Positions 1 through 10,010 of a stretch of 64,000 bases of DNA are shown here, piece by piece. The notes below the pieces were generated by a model. It saw only the letters and a list, made by a program, of their open reading frames with translations. It ran no database searches and was not told where the DNA came from. Both the position numbers and the translations under genes were made by a program. Source of the DNA: an uncultured Lachnospiraceae bacterium (GTDB lineage Bacteria > Bacillota > Clostridia > Lachnospirales > Lachnospiraceae); the NCBI GenBank assembly GCA_948473115.1, contig CAOKWI010000010.1, positions 21,025 to 85,024 of the forward strand, given 5' to 3'. Each line of letters opens with the position of its first letter. The first letter of the stretch is position 1.

Positions 1-431
1 ACAGAGATGGAAACAATTAAAATGATCAGGATGAGAGGGGAAAAAGCCAGTTCCTCCGGATGGATGATCTTCGATACGGAGGTTTTCAGCAGTTCCACGC
101 CCATCAGCAGGATGATAATGGCGACCAGGAACCCTGAGATATATTCGATCCTGCCGTGGCCGAAAGGATGGTGGGGATCGGGTTTCTGTCCTGCCATTTT
201 AAAACCGATCAGGGTGATGATGGAGGAACCCGCATCGGACAGGTTGTTGAAGGCATCGGCGGTGATGGCGATGGAATTGCTGACCAGGCCGGCAAAGAAT
301 TTCCCCGCAAACAGGCACAGGTTCAGAAAAATGCCCACCGCTCCGCAGAGCACACCGTAAGCCTGGCGTGCGGCGGGATTTTTCATATCGTTATGCCCAT
401 GAAAGAGTATTTTAGCCAATAATGTAATCAT
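1..431 (-). CDS. Cation diffusion facilitator (CDF) transporter, N-terminal part
   Basis: The first 143 residues of a CDF-family metal/proton antiporter; the rest lies beyond the window edge. After a short cytoplasmic start come hydrophobic segments near residues 27-45 and 100-118. Family hallmarks are visible: the TM2 metal-site stretch ADAFNNLSD and the TM2-TM3 loop HPFGHGRIEY. A GGAG site precedes the ATG at 431. The gene is divergent from gpmI, with its own minus-strand promoter at 494-521. Metal specificity (Zn, Mn, Fe or Co) cannot be told from this part. Confidence 0.9.
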   Translation of the reverse strand, partial: MITLLAKILFHGHNDMKNPAARQAYGVLCGAVGIFLNLCLFAGKFFAGLVSNSIAITADAFNNLSDAGSSIITLIGFKMAGQKPDPHHPFGHGRIEYISGFLVAIIILLMGVELLKTSVSKIIHPEELAFSPLILIILIVSIS

Positions 432-493
432 GGATAATCTCCGGTTTCTTTTTATATTTCTGCTTCTGTTTTGATCCCAAGGAACGTTATTCC

Positions 494-560
494 AGTATAG
501 CATATCTGAGAGAAAAGGCAACAGGTTAGTGTTGCAAGAGGATTGTTTTCAGTGTATAAT
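494..560. promoter_or_regulatory. Divergent sigma-A promoters for the CDF gene and gpmI
   Basis: On the plus strand TTGCAA (532-537), 17 bp, TATAAT (555-560) faces gpmI. On the minus strand TTGCCT (521-516), 16 bp, TATACT (499-494) faces the CDF gene. Both are near-consensus housekeeping promoters set back to back. Confidence 0.75.
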
Positions 561-613
561 GTCTAACAGATTTGGTGATAAATGGAATGGTATATAGATA
601 AGGAGAGAAGAAT

Positions 614-2158
614 ATGAGCAAGAAACCTGTAGTATTAATGATTCTTGACGGCTATGGTCTCAATGAGAAGACCGAGGGCAATGCGGTTGCCCAGGCGAAG
701 ACACCGGTGATGGACGGACTGATGAAGGAGTACTCTTTCGTGAGGGGCAACGCCAGCGGCATGGCCGTGGGACTGCCTGAGGGACAGATGGGCAATTCCG
801 AGGTGGGGCACCTGAATATGGGTGCGGGACGCATCGTATACCAGGAACTCACCAGGATCACGAAGGAGATCCAGGACGGAACCTTTTTTGAAAATCCTGC
901 GCTGCTGAAAGCAGTGGAAAATTGTAAGAAGAACAACAGCGCGCTGCACCTCATGGGGCTTCTGTCCGACGGCGGCGTGCACAGCCATAATACGCATCTT
1001 TACGGTCTGCTGGAGCTGGCGAAGAGAAACGGCTTGGAGAAGGTGTATGTACACTGCTTCCTGGACGGGCGGGATACGCCCCCTGCCAGCGGGAAGGAAT
1101 ATGCGGAGGCGCTGGCCGCGGAGATGGAGAAGATCGGCGTGGGCAGGATTGCTTCCGTGATGGGGCGCTACTATGTGATGGACAGGGACAATAACTGGGA
1201 TCGTGTGAAGCTGGCTTACGACGCCATGACTAAGGGTGAGGGTCTTACCGCTGCCTGCGGTATCTGCGGGATCCAGCAGTCTTATGACAGGGGGGAGACG
1301 GACGAGTTCGTAAAGCCCACCCTTGCGCTGGACAACGGAAAGCCTGTGGCCACGGTTCAGGACGGGGATTCCATTATCTTTTTCAATTTCCGCCCCGACC
1401 GTGCGAGGGAGATCACAAGGGCTTTCTGTGATGACGACTTCAAAGGCTTTGACAGAGGCGCGAGAAAGGACATTACCTATGTCTGCTTCTCCGATTATGA
1501 TCCCACGATTCCCAATAAGGAAGTGGCTTTCCACAAGGTGGCGGTGACCAACACCTTTGGCGAGTGGCTGGCGGCAAACCATATGAAGCAGGCGCGCATT
1601 GCCGAGACAGAGAAGTACGCCCATGTCACCTTCTTCTTTAACGGCGGCGTGGAGGAGCCTAACGAGGGCGAGGACAGGGTGCTTGTCAATTCCCCCAAGG
1701 ATGTGGCCACCTATGACTTAAAGCCCCAGATGAGCGCTTACGAGGTCTGCGACAGGCTCTGTGAGGCCATCCGCTCCGGTAAATATGACGTGATCATTAT
1801 TAACTTCGCTAATCCCGACATGGTGGGACATACCGGTGTCATGGAAGCGGCGGTCAAGGCGGTGGAAGCCGTTGACGAGTGTGTGGGCAGGGCAGTGGAA
1901 GCCATAAAAGAGGTGGACGGCGTCCTGTTCATCTGCGCAGACCACGGCAACGCGGAGCAGCTTGTGGATTATGAGACAGGGGATCCTTTCACTGCCCATA
2001 CCACGAACCAGGTGCCGTTTATCCTGGTGAATTATGACCAGGCTTACACGCTCCGTGAGGGCGGCTGCCTGGCGGACATTGTTCCCACGCTGATCCAGAT
2101 CATGGGGAAGGAACAGCCTGCGGAGATGACCGGGAAATCCCTGCTGGTTCGTAGATAG
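614..2158 (+). CDS. gpmI: 2,3-bisphosphoglycerate-independent phosphoglycerate mutase
   Basis: Cytoplasmic glycolytic enzyme interconverting 3- and 2-phosphoglycerate through a phosphoserine intermediate and two Mn ions. It has the full 514-residue family length. The alkaline-phosphatase-fold start (MILDGYG), the phosphorylated Ser62 in MGNSEVGHLNMG, the substrate loop DGRDTPP and the C-terminal metal motif CADHGNAEQ are all present. The start follows AAGGAGA closely. It has its own promoter and is followed by a strong hairpin, so it is probably a single-gene unit. Enolase, the next glycolytic step, lies about 6 kb downstream but is not co-transcribed. Confidence 0.98.
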   Translation: MSKKPVVLMILDGYGLNEKTEGNAVAQAKTPVMDGLMKEYSFVRGNASGMAVGLPEGQMGNSEVGHLNMGAGRIVYQELTRITKEIQDGTFFENPALLKAVENCKKNNSALHLMGLLSDGGVHSHNTHLYGLLELAKRNGLEKVYVHCFLDGRDTPPASGKEYAEALAAEMEKIGVGRIASVMGRYYVMDRDNNWDRVKLAYDAMTKGEGLTAACGICGIQQSYDRGETDEFVKPTLALDNGKPVATVQDGDSIIFFNFRPDRAREITRAFCDDDFKGFDRGARKDITYVCFSDYDPTIPNKEVAFHKVAVTNTFGEWLAANHMKQARIAETEKYAHVTFFFNGGVEEPNEGEDRVLVNSPKDVATYDLKPQMSAYEVCDRLCEAIRSGKYDVIIINFANPDMVGHTGVMEAAVKAVEAVDECVGRAVEAIKEVDGVLFICADHGNAEQLVDYETGDPFTAHTTNQVPFILVNYDQAYTLREGGCLADIVPTLIQIMGKEQPAEMTGKSLLVRR

Positions 2159-2177
2159 CGCAGCAGAGTCTCATACA

Positions 2178-2206
2178 GGAGAATGCCCGGAATAAGGGCA
2201 TTCTCC
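2178..2206 (+). terminator. Hairpin after gpmI
   Basis: A perfect 11-bp stem (GGAGAATGCCC with GGGCATTCTCC) and a 7-nt loop, 20 bases after the gpmI stop. There is no good T-run, so it may be a weak terminator or an RNA-stabilising stem. Confidence 0.6.
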
Positions 2207-2301
2207 ACATAGATTTTAGATCCATGCCGCTTCACGGCTGTGGCCGGCACAAAATTTACGTTATTTTTCATTGACCGTGAGTATAAAATGGAGTAGAAGA
2301 A

Positions 2302-2844
2302 TTGTTTAAACAGTTTGATAATCTGACGATAAGAAATGCAACTGCCGAAGATGCGGATTTGTTATCTAAATGGTGGAATGACGGTAAAATCATGGCTCAT
2401 GCAGGTTTCCCGAATGGAACGGGCGAATTGTCGCAGGATATTGTTGAAAAAATTTCAAAGGATGATGATAATATTTGCAGGAGACTGATGATTGAGTATG
2501 ATAAAAAACCAATCGGGGAAATGAGTTATTACAACGTTGGGAACGATACGGCTGAGATAGGAATAAAAATCTGTGATTTTTCCAAACAGAATAAAGGTTA
2601 CGGAAAAATTTTGCTGAGTATGCTGATCCATTCGCTGTTTAGGGATTTTGGGTATCAAAAAATTATACTTGATACAAACCTGAATAATATTCGCGCACAA
2701 CACGTTTATGAAGAATTAGGTTTCAGCAAGGTCAGGGTAAATTATAATTCATGGAAAAACCAAATCGGGGAGTTGCAGTCTTCCGTTGATTATGAATTAG
2801 TACCGGAAAACTTTAACGATTTCTCAAAAACAGACAGGCGATAA
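2302..2844 (+). CDS. GNAT family N-acetyltransferase (RimJ/RimL-like)
   Basis: A 180-residue acetyltransferase of the GNAT fold using acetyl-CoA. The acetyl-CoA loop is read as QNKGYGKILL (motif A), followed by a helix and the motif-B region NNIRAQHVYEELGF. The opening LTIRNATAEDADLLSKWW is typical of RimJ/RimL-type N-terminal or small-molecule acetyltransferases. It starts at a TTG codon; no ATG in frame fits. It is more AT-rich than gpmI, which suggests acquisition. The substrate is unknown. Confidence 0.85.
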   Translation: MFKQFDNLTIRNATAEDADLLSKWWNDGKIMAHAGFPNGTGELSQDIVEKISKDDDNICRRLMIEYDKKPIGEMSYYNVGNDTAEIGIKICDFSKQNKGYGKILLSMLIHSLFRDFGYQKIILDTNLNNIRAQHVYEELGFSKVRVNYNSWKNQIGELQSSVDYELVPENFNDFSKTDRR

Positions 2845-2880
2845 GCTTTTGGTTTTGTTTTCCGCAGGCAGGAGGTTGGA

Positions 2881-3396
2881 ATGGATATTAATCTGCAGAT
2901 CACGGATATGGCAGGCGCGGTTCCTTCACATTCCGCGGTAATTGTCAATTTTGTTGCCGCCGTGCGAAAACAGCTGAGAAACAGTACCTGTTATGTCTTC
3001 TCCGATAATGTCCAGTATAGGTTCCGGACAGATGACGGTGAGGACAGGGTGGTCGTTCCGGATGCATCCATCAATTGCCGTGTAAAATCAAGGCGTGGCA
3101 ATACCTTTATCGATGCCCCCCGCTTTGTGATGGAAGTATTAAGTCCGTCAACGGAGCAATATGACCGCAATGAAAAGATGGACTTATACAGACAGCAGGA
3201 AATCGAGGAATACTGGATCGTGGACTGGGAGCAGAAAAAGGTGGAAATATACCAGCTGGATTACGAGAACAATATTCCCAGGTATTATTTATGGAAAGTG
3301 GTCAGGGAGGAAAATCAGGATGAACTGAAAATAATCCATTTCCCGAATGTGAAGATTACGTTTGAGGAACTTTTTGAGGAAGTGTATTTAGATTAA
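2881..3396 (+). CDS. Uma2 family protein (PD-(D/E)XK nuclease fold)
   Basis: A 171-residue member of the Uma2/DUF820 family, which has a restriction-endonuclease-like fold of unclear function. Typical order: the VVPDASI strand with an acidic residue, FVMEVLSPST with the second catalytic-type acid, then DLYRQQEIEEYWIVDW near the end. AGGAGG precedes the ATG directly. It is one of three intact Uma2 genes and one fragment in this window. No partner gene gives a clue to its role. Confidence 0.85.
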   Translation: MDINLQITDMAGAVPSHSAVIVNFVAAVRKQLRNSTCYVFSDNVQYRFRTDDGEDRVVVPDASINCRVKSRRGNTFIDAPRFVMEVLSPSTEQYDRNEKMDLYRQQEIEEYWIVDWEQKKVEIYQLDYENNIPRYYLWKVVREENQDELKIIHFPNVKITFEELFEEVYLD

Positions 3397-3515
3397 GCGC
3401 AAAGGAAGGGGCAGTTCGGCCGGTTTTTCCTAAGGAACTGTGATGTTTACTTCTTTTTCGGTTTCTTGGTATATGCTGTGCAGGAAGAAACAGATACAAG
3501 AAAGGAAGCGTACAC

Positions 3516-3986
3516 ATGGAGATCAGAAGAGCGAAAAAACAGGACATGGAGGGGATTGACAGTCTGCTGAACCAGGTGCTGACGGTGCACCACAACGGCA
3601 GACCGGATTTGTTCAAGGGCAATACGAGGAAGTATACGGATGAGGAGCTGCTGGCGATCATAGGGGATGACAGCAGACCCATTTTCGTGGGAGTGGACGA
3701 TCAGGGACAGGTGCTGGGATACGCGTTCTGCATTTTCCAGCGGCATGAGAACGATAATATCCTGACGGACATCAAAACGCTTTACATTGATGACTTGTGT
3801 GTGGATGAGTCGCTAAGGGGACAGCATATCGGGAAGCAACTCTATGAATATGTGCTGCAGTTTGCCAGGGAGCAGGGCTGCTACAATGTGACCCTGAATG
3901 TGTGGGAATGCAATCCCGGCGCCAGGAAGTTCTATGAAAGCTGCGGCTTGACGCCTTATAAGACGGGGATGGAGAAGATCTTGTAG
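3516..3986 (+). CDS. GNAT family N-acetyltransferase
   Basis: A 156-residue single-domain GNAT protein. The strand LYIDDLCVDESLRGQHIG contains the acetyl-CoA pyrophosphate loop, and NPGARKFYESCGL is the usual C-terminal motif. The start MEIRRAKKQDMEGI is typical. A possible promoter (TTTACT, 18 bp, TATATG) lies just upstream. Substrate unknown. The 51-residue ORF that follows is only 21 bases away and probably shares the transcript. Confidence 0.88.
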   Translation: MEIRRAKKQDMEGIDSLLNQVLTVHHNGRPDLFKGNTRKYTDEELLAIIGDDSRPIFVGVDDQGQVLGYAFCIFQRHENDNILTDIKTLYIDDLCVDESLRGQHIGKQLYEYVLQFAREQGCYNVTLNVWECNPGARKFYESCGLTPYKTGMEKIL

Positions 3987-4007
3987 CAAAGTGTGAAAGG
4001 AGAACAG

Positions 4008-4163
4008 ATGGAAGTTATGAACGAGAAAGAAATTAAAATCGTAAAGAATTCGACAATCTACGAAATTCGCTTAGCGTTTGCCAGTGGCGAGAAAGAGGAA
4101 TATAAGAAAGAAGAAATCCTTGAAATGCTTGACAAAATCGCGCTTGCGAAAGAGCAGGAGTAA
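4008..4163 (+). CDS. Small conserved-looking protein of 51 residues
   Basis: A short ORF with a clear AAAGGAG site before its ATG, starting 21 bases after the GNAT stop. The product is charged and probably helical, rich in Glu and Lys, beginning MEVMNEKEIKIVKNSTIY. The pattern (IKIVKNSTIYEIRLAFASGE) suggests one beta-hairpin plus a C-terminal helix. I do not recognise a family. Position and ribosome binding site argue that it is translated with the GNAT gene. Confidence 0.55.
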   Translation: MEVMNEKEIKIVKNSTIYEIRLAFASGEKEEYKKEEILEMLDKIALAKEQE

Positions 4164-4214
4164 GAACACAGACAAGGGTGGCATATGGGCTGCCCGATTT
4201 AGTAAATTTCTGGC

Positions 4215-4243
4215 TTGACGCTTTCCGGTTTCAGGTGTAGTAT
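4215..4243 (+). promoter_or_regulatory. Promoter of the aspS2 leader
   Basis: TTGACG (4215-4220), 17 bp, TAGTAT (4238-4243). Transcription would start near 4250, leaving a leader of nearly 380 bases before the aspS2 start codon. Confidence 0.6.
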
Positions 4244-4249
4244 AAGTGA

Positions 4250-4442
4250 AACGTATCTGGTATAGGATAAAATTCTATGCAGAATAATGTAGAAAGAGGA
4301 ATGGAAAATGCTTTGGAATCATAGTGACATGCTTCACAGGGACGACGATAGGAAGCGCTTGTAGCGGTGTGCTAGCCACGGCTGCAAGCGCTGCGAGTGC
4401 TGCCGTGGTTTCCTGGGGATCGAAGCATGAATGAGAGGATTG
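4250..4442 (+). ncRNA. Structured leader RNA with H-type pseudoknot, upstream of aspS2
   Basis: A closing stem pairs ATGCTTC (4329-4335) with GAAGCAT (4422-4428). Inside it GCGCTTGTAGC (4355-4365) pairs with GCTGCAAGCGC (4381-4391). The loop segment CCACG (4376-4380) can pair with CGTGG (4404-4408), giving an H-type pseudoknot. The 5' end (ATAGGATAAAA, 4262-4272) is fully complementary to 4568-4578, beyond the terminator, which could form an alternative long-range closure. I find no T-box sequence and no riboswitch class that I recognise. Together with the terminator that follows, this looks like a regulatory leader or a stand-alone RNA. Confidence 0.5.
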
Positions 4443-4483
4443 GGACCATGGATCGTAAAAATACGGTATATGGTCCTTTTTTT
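4443..4483 (+). terminator. Intrinsic terminator inside the aspS2 leader
   Basis: GGACCAT (4443-4449) pairs with ATGGTCC (4470-4476), extended by an imperfect inner stem, followed by seven T. It sits between the structured RNA and aspS2. It may end a small RNA or act as an attenuator. Confidence 0.7.
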
Positions 4484-4530
4484 GCGCGAATGAGCAGAGC
4501 CGGAAGAGGAATTTTAGAGGGGGTGATACT

Positions 4531-4689
4531 ATGTGGCATATAGACGATGCCCGAATGGATCAAAAGGTTTTATCCTATTTTAAGACAGTATATTTAAAGA
4601 CAAAATCTAAGGAAAGGAAGAAAATAAAACATGGAAAAGGTAGGAAAAAATCCCGTACGGAAGGAAATAGAGATAACAGAACTGCGTGA
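4531..4689 (+). CDS. Possible upstream ORF overlapping the aspS2 start
   Basis: An ATG at 4531 follows a strong GAGGGGGTGATACT site and opens 52 codons (start MWHIDDARMDQK), running past the aspS2 start in another frame. The product is basic near its end. The good ribosome site is the only support. It may be a translated leader peptide coupled to aspS2 expression, or chance. Confidence 0.3.
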   Translation: MWHIDDARMDQKVLSYFKTVYLKTKSKERKKIKHGKGRKKSRTEGNRDNRTA

Positions 4690-5947
4690 GAATATCGGGC
4701 AGATGGTAACACTGCATGGAAGCATTTACAAGGTCAGGAGGATGAGCGGTTTCTGCTTTGTGATCCTGCGGACGGCAAGGTACACGGTACAGTGTGTCTG
4801 TGACAGGCAGGAGATCATGGAGGAATTACAGGAGGAGGCCTGTGTGGATCTGACGGCGCTGGTGGTCAGGGAGGAGCGGGCAAAGGCAGGTTTTGAACTG
4901 CATATCCAGGGGATAAAAGCGCTTTCGAGACCGCAGGCGCAAATGCCAATTGTCATGAACCAAAAAAGGATAGAGGCCTTGCTGGAGCATAAGCTGGACT
5001 ACAGGCCGCTGACTCTGCGGAACGAGAAGGAACGGGCAGTCTTTAAGCTACAGGAGGGGATATTGCGGGGCTTCCGGAAATTCTTTGAGGAGGAGGGCTT
5101 CACGGAGATCCACTCGCCAAAGATCGTCTGCGCCGGGGCGGAAGGAGGCGCCAACATTTTTCAGCTGGATTATTTCGGGAGAAATGCGTACCTTGCCCAG
5201 AGCCCGCAGTTTTACAAGCAGATGATGGTGGGTGTGTTTGAACGCGTCTTTGAGATCGGACCTGTGTTCCGTGCGGAGAAGCATGACACGGCAAGACATT
5301 TGAACGAGTATACCGGGGTGGATTTTGAAATGGGATATATTCAAAGCTTTCGGGAACTGATGGAGATGGAAGTGCAGATGCTTCGGTCAGCCATGGCAAT
5401 ACTCCGGGAAGAGTATTGCCATGAACTGGAGTTACTGCAGGTGAAGCTGCCGGAATTGGGTGAGATCCCTGCCATTAAGTTTTCGGAGGCAAAGGCGCTG
5501 GTGCAGGAACGGACAGGCAGGGAACCAGGGGAATGCCATGATTTTGAGCCGGAGGAGGAGAAACAGCTTTCGGAAATTATTCGCAGGGAGACAGGCAGCG
5601 AGTTTGTGTTTGTCACCCATTATCCTGCCTCCAAGCGGCCGTTCTACGCCATGGAGGATGAGGGAAACAGGGAGGAAACACTGAGCTTTGACCTGATATT
5701 CCGGGGACTGGAGATTACCACCGGGGGGCAGAGGATCCATGATTATCATATGCAGGTGGAGAAGATGCGCCGGCTTGGCATGAATGTGGAAGACTTTGAG
5801 AGCTACCTGATGATCCATAAGCATGGAATGCCGCCCCACGGCGGACTGGGTCTGGGGCTGGAACGGTTCACGGCCAGGCTTCTGGGGTTTGAGAATGTCC
5901 GTCAGGCGAGTCTCTTCCCGAGGGATATCAACAGGCTGACGCCATAG
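4631..5947 (+). CDS. aspS: Aspartyl-tRNA synthetase, archaeal type (non-discriminating AspRS)
   Basis: A class IIb aminoacyl-tRNA synthetase of 438 residues, the length of archaeal-type AspRS and much shorter than bacterial AspRS (about 590). An N-terminal OB-fold anticodon domain occupies about residues 15-110. The catalytic core shows motif 2 (FRAEKHDTARHLNEY) and motif 3 (GLGLGLERFTARLLG). Enzymes of this type in Clostridia are thought to charge tRNA-Asn with Asp for later amidation by GatCAB; that assignment is from family knowledge. The gene is preceded by an unusual long RNA leader with its own promoter and terminator. Confidence 0.9.
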   Translation: MEKVGKNPVRKEIEITELRENIGQMVTLHGSIYKVRRMSGFCFVILRTARYTVQCVCDRQEIMEELQEEACVDLTALVVREERAKAGFELHIQGIKALSRPQAQMPIVMNQKRIEALLEHKLDYRPLTLRNEKERAVFKLQEGILRGFRKFFEEEGFTEIHSPKIVCAGAEGGANIFQLDYFGRNAYLAQSPQFYKQMMVGVFERVFEIGPVFRAEKHDTARHLNEYTGVDFEMGYIQSFRELMEMEVQMLRSAMAILREEYCHELELLQVKLPELGEIPAIKFSEAKALVQERTGREPGECHDFEPEEEKQLSEIIRRETGSEFVFVTHYPASKRPFYAMEDEGNREETLSFDLIFRGLEITTGGQRIHDYHMQVEKMRRLGMNVEDFESYLMIHKHGMPPHGGLGLGLERFTARLLGFENVRQASLFPRDINRLTP

Positions 5948-5982
5948 CGTTTTCACAAAGTTGCCGGAACGACGAATCATAT

Positions 5983-6152
5983 GGGCGCACTGGGTAACAG
6001 TTCAGCCATACGGCACCGCGAAGTCAAAATTGCGTTCCTATGCAATTTTGCGAGGGCTTCGGGCGCCAAAATGAGTTAGAAACTCATTTTGTGTGCATCA
6101 GCGCAGCAGTTTAGCCGAAGGCTGAACTGTTACCGCAATGGTTTCTGCGCCC
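5983..6152 (+). repeat. Long palindromic intergenic element (family A)
   Basis: A nested inverted repeat. Outer arms are GGGCGCA (5983-5989) and TGCGCCC (6146-6152); the next arms, GTAACAGTTCAGCC and its complement, form a 15-bp perfect stem (5993-6007 with 6120-6134). Two further hairpins lie inside, around CAAAATTGC and AAAATGAGTT. A shorter relative with the same AACAGTTCA core is at 30106-30155. It fills most of the 332-base gap. Confidence 0.75.
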
Positions 6153-6162
6153 TATATTTTTA

Positions 6163-6191
6163 TGGCAAATGGACGCCCAAGGTGATATAAT
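6163..6191 (+). promoter_or_regulatory. Extended -10 promoter for the aldo/keto reductase
   Basis: TGATATAAT, an extended -10 with TATAAT at 6186-6191, with a poor -35 (TGGCAA, 6163-6168) 17 bp upstream. Confidence 0.5.
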
Positions 6192-6279
6192 TGAAATTGC
6201 TGACCGGCGTTGGAATGCCTTTTATACCAAGAGGGACAGGCCTGCCAAACAGACGGCAATGAAAAGGAGGAAAAACGAC

Positions 6280-7298
6280 ATGGTACAGGTAACATTGGGT
6301 AAGACAGGGATCACAGTGGAGAAAAATTCTTTCGGGGCGCTGCCCATCCAGCGGATTTCCCGGGAAGAGGCGGTCAGGCTGCTGAGAAAAGCGTATGACA
6401 ATGGTGTCACTTTCTTTGACACGGCAAGATGGTACACGGACAGTGAAGTAAAGCTGGGGGAAGCCTTTGACGGGATGCGGGAAAAGGTCTATATCGCGAC
6501 AAAGACCGGCGCTGCCACAGCAGAGGATTTCTGGAAAGATCTGGAAACCTCCCTGCACAATCTGCGGACAGATTATATTGACATCTATCAATTCCACAAT
6601 CCCGCATTCTGCCCCAGACCGGAGGACGGCACAGGACTGTATGAAGCCATGCTGGAGGCGAAGGAGAAAGGCATGATCCGACATATCGGCATCACCAATC
6701 ACCGCCTGAATGTGGCCCATGAGGCAGTGGAGAGCGGGCTCTATGAGACGCTGCAGTTCCCTTTCTGTTATCTGGCCACGGAGAAGGATATCGAGCTGGT
6801 ACAGAAATGCAAGGAGGCGGACATGGGTTTCATTGCCATGAAAGCGCTGTCTGGCGGACTGATCACCAATTCCGCAGCGGCATACGCGTTCCTGGCCCAG
6901 TATGGCAATGTGCTCCCCATCTGGGGCGTGCAGCGGGAGAGCGAGTTGGATGAATTCCTGTCCTACATAGACAATCCACCTGCCATGACGGAGGAACTGG
7001 CAGCAGTCATCAAACACGACAGGGAGGAACTGCTGGGCGATTTCTGCCGTGGCTGCGGCTACTGTATGCCCTGTCCCGTGGGGATTGAGATTAATAACTG
7101 CGCCCGCATGAGCCTGCTGATCCGCAGGTCGCCTTCCGCCGCACAGCTGACACCGGAGGCACAGGAGAAGATGAAAAAAATTGAAAACTGTCTCCATTGC
7201 GGGCAGTGTAAGGCAAAATGCCCATACGGGCTGGACACGCCTGCGCTGCTTGAGAAAAATTACAAGGATTACTGCGAAATCCTGGATGGGAAGGAATA

Positions 7299-7302
<4 letters not shown>
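6280..7302 (+). CDS. Aldo/keto reductase with C-terminal ferredoxin domain
   Basis: A 340-residue protein. The N-terminal 250 residues are an aldo/keto reductase barrel with the catalytic-type motif FFDTARWYTDSE (Asp and Tyr), the KTG strand in place of the catalytic Lys region, and HIGITNH. The C-terminus carries two cysteine clusters, CRGCGYCMPCPVG and CLHCGQCKAKCPYG, expected to hold 4Fe-4S centres, so electrons may pass between clusters and substrate. The start was chosen at 6280 because AAAGGAGG lies 9 bases before it; upstream in-frame ATGs lie within or next to the promoter. The phosphotransferase follows with a 4-base overlap. A second protein of this build is at 41212. Confidence 0.9.
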
Positions 7303-9832
<2,530 letters not shown>

Positions 9833-9849
9833 ACAGGAAAATAAACAGG

Positions 9850-9890
9850 AATAAAGCCTCCCGAATGGAAGATTTCAGGAGGTTTTATTC
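9850..9890 (+). terminator. Intrinsic terminator after eno
   Basis: AATAAAGCCTCC pairs with GGAGGTTTTATT (one G-T pair) around a 16-base loop, ending in a T-rich tail. Confidence 0.8.
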
Positions 9891-9901
9891 TTGTAGAGTC
9901 T

Positions 9902-9929
9902 TTGATTTTTTCCCCAAATATGTTAAAAT
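9902..9929 (+). promoter_or_regulatory. Promoter of the hydrogenase-like sensor gene
   Basis: TTGATT (9902-9907), 16 bp, TAAAAT (9924-9929), about 80 bases before the start codon. Confidence 0.55.
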
Positions 9930-10010
9930 CGTTATATGAAAGTCACAAAATAAAATTTGGGGCATAGAGACCGCGGGGCGGTTCCTATGGTACATTTTGC
10001 GGAGGTACAT

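Noticed and set aside
635..1624. Long open frame on the minus strand inside gpmI
   Set aside because: Shadow of the gpmI codon pattern; the protein has no recognisable features and gpmI is certain.
4250..4630. T-box riboswitch before aspS2
   Set aside because: No T-box antiterminator sequence (AGGGTGG-ACCGCG type) or stem I pattern found.
6169..6279. N-terminal extension of the first aldo/keto reductase
   Set aside because: It overlaps the promoter, and a strong AAAGGAGG precedes the ATG at 6280.
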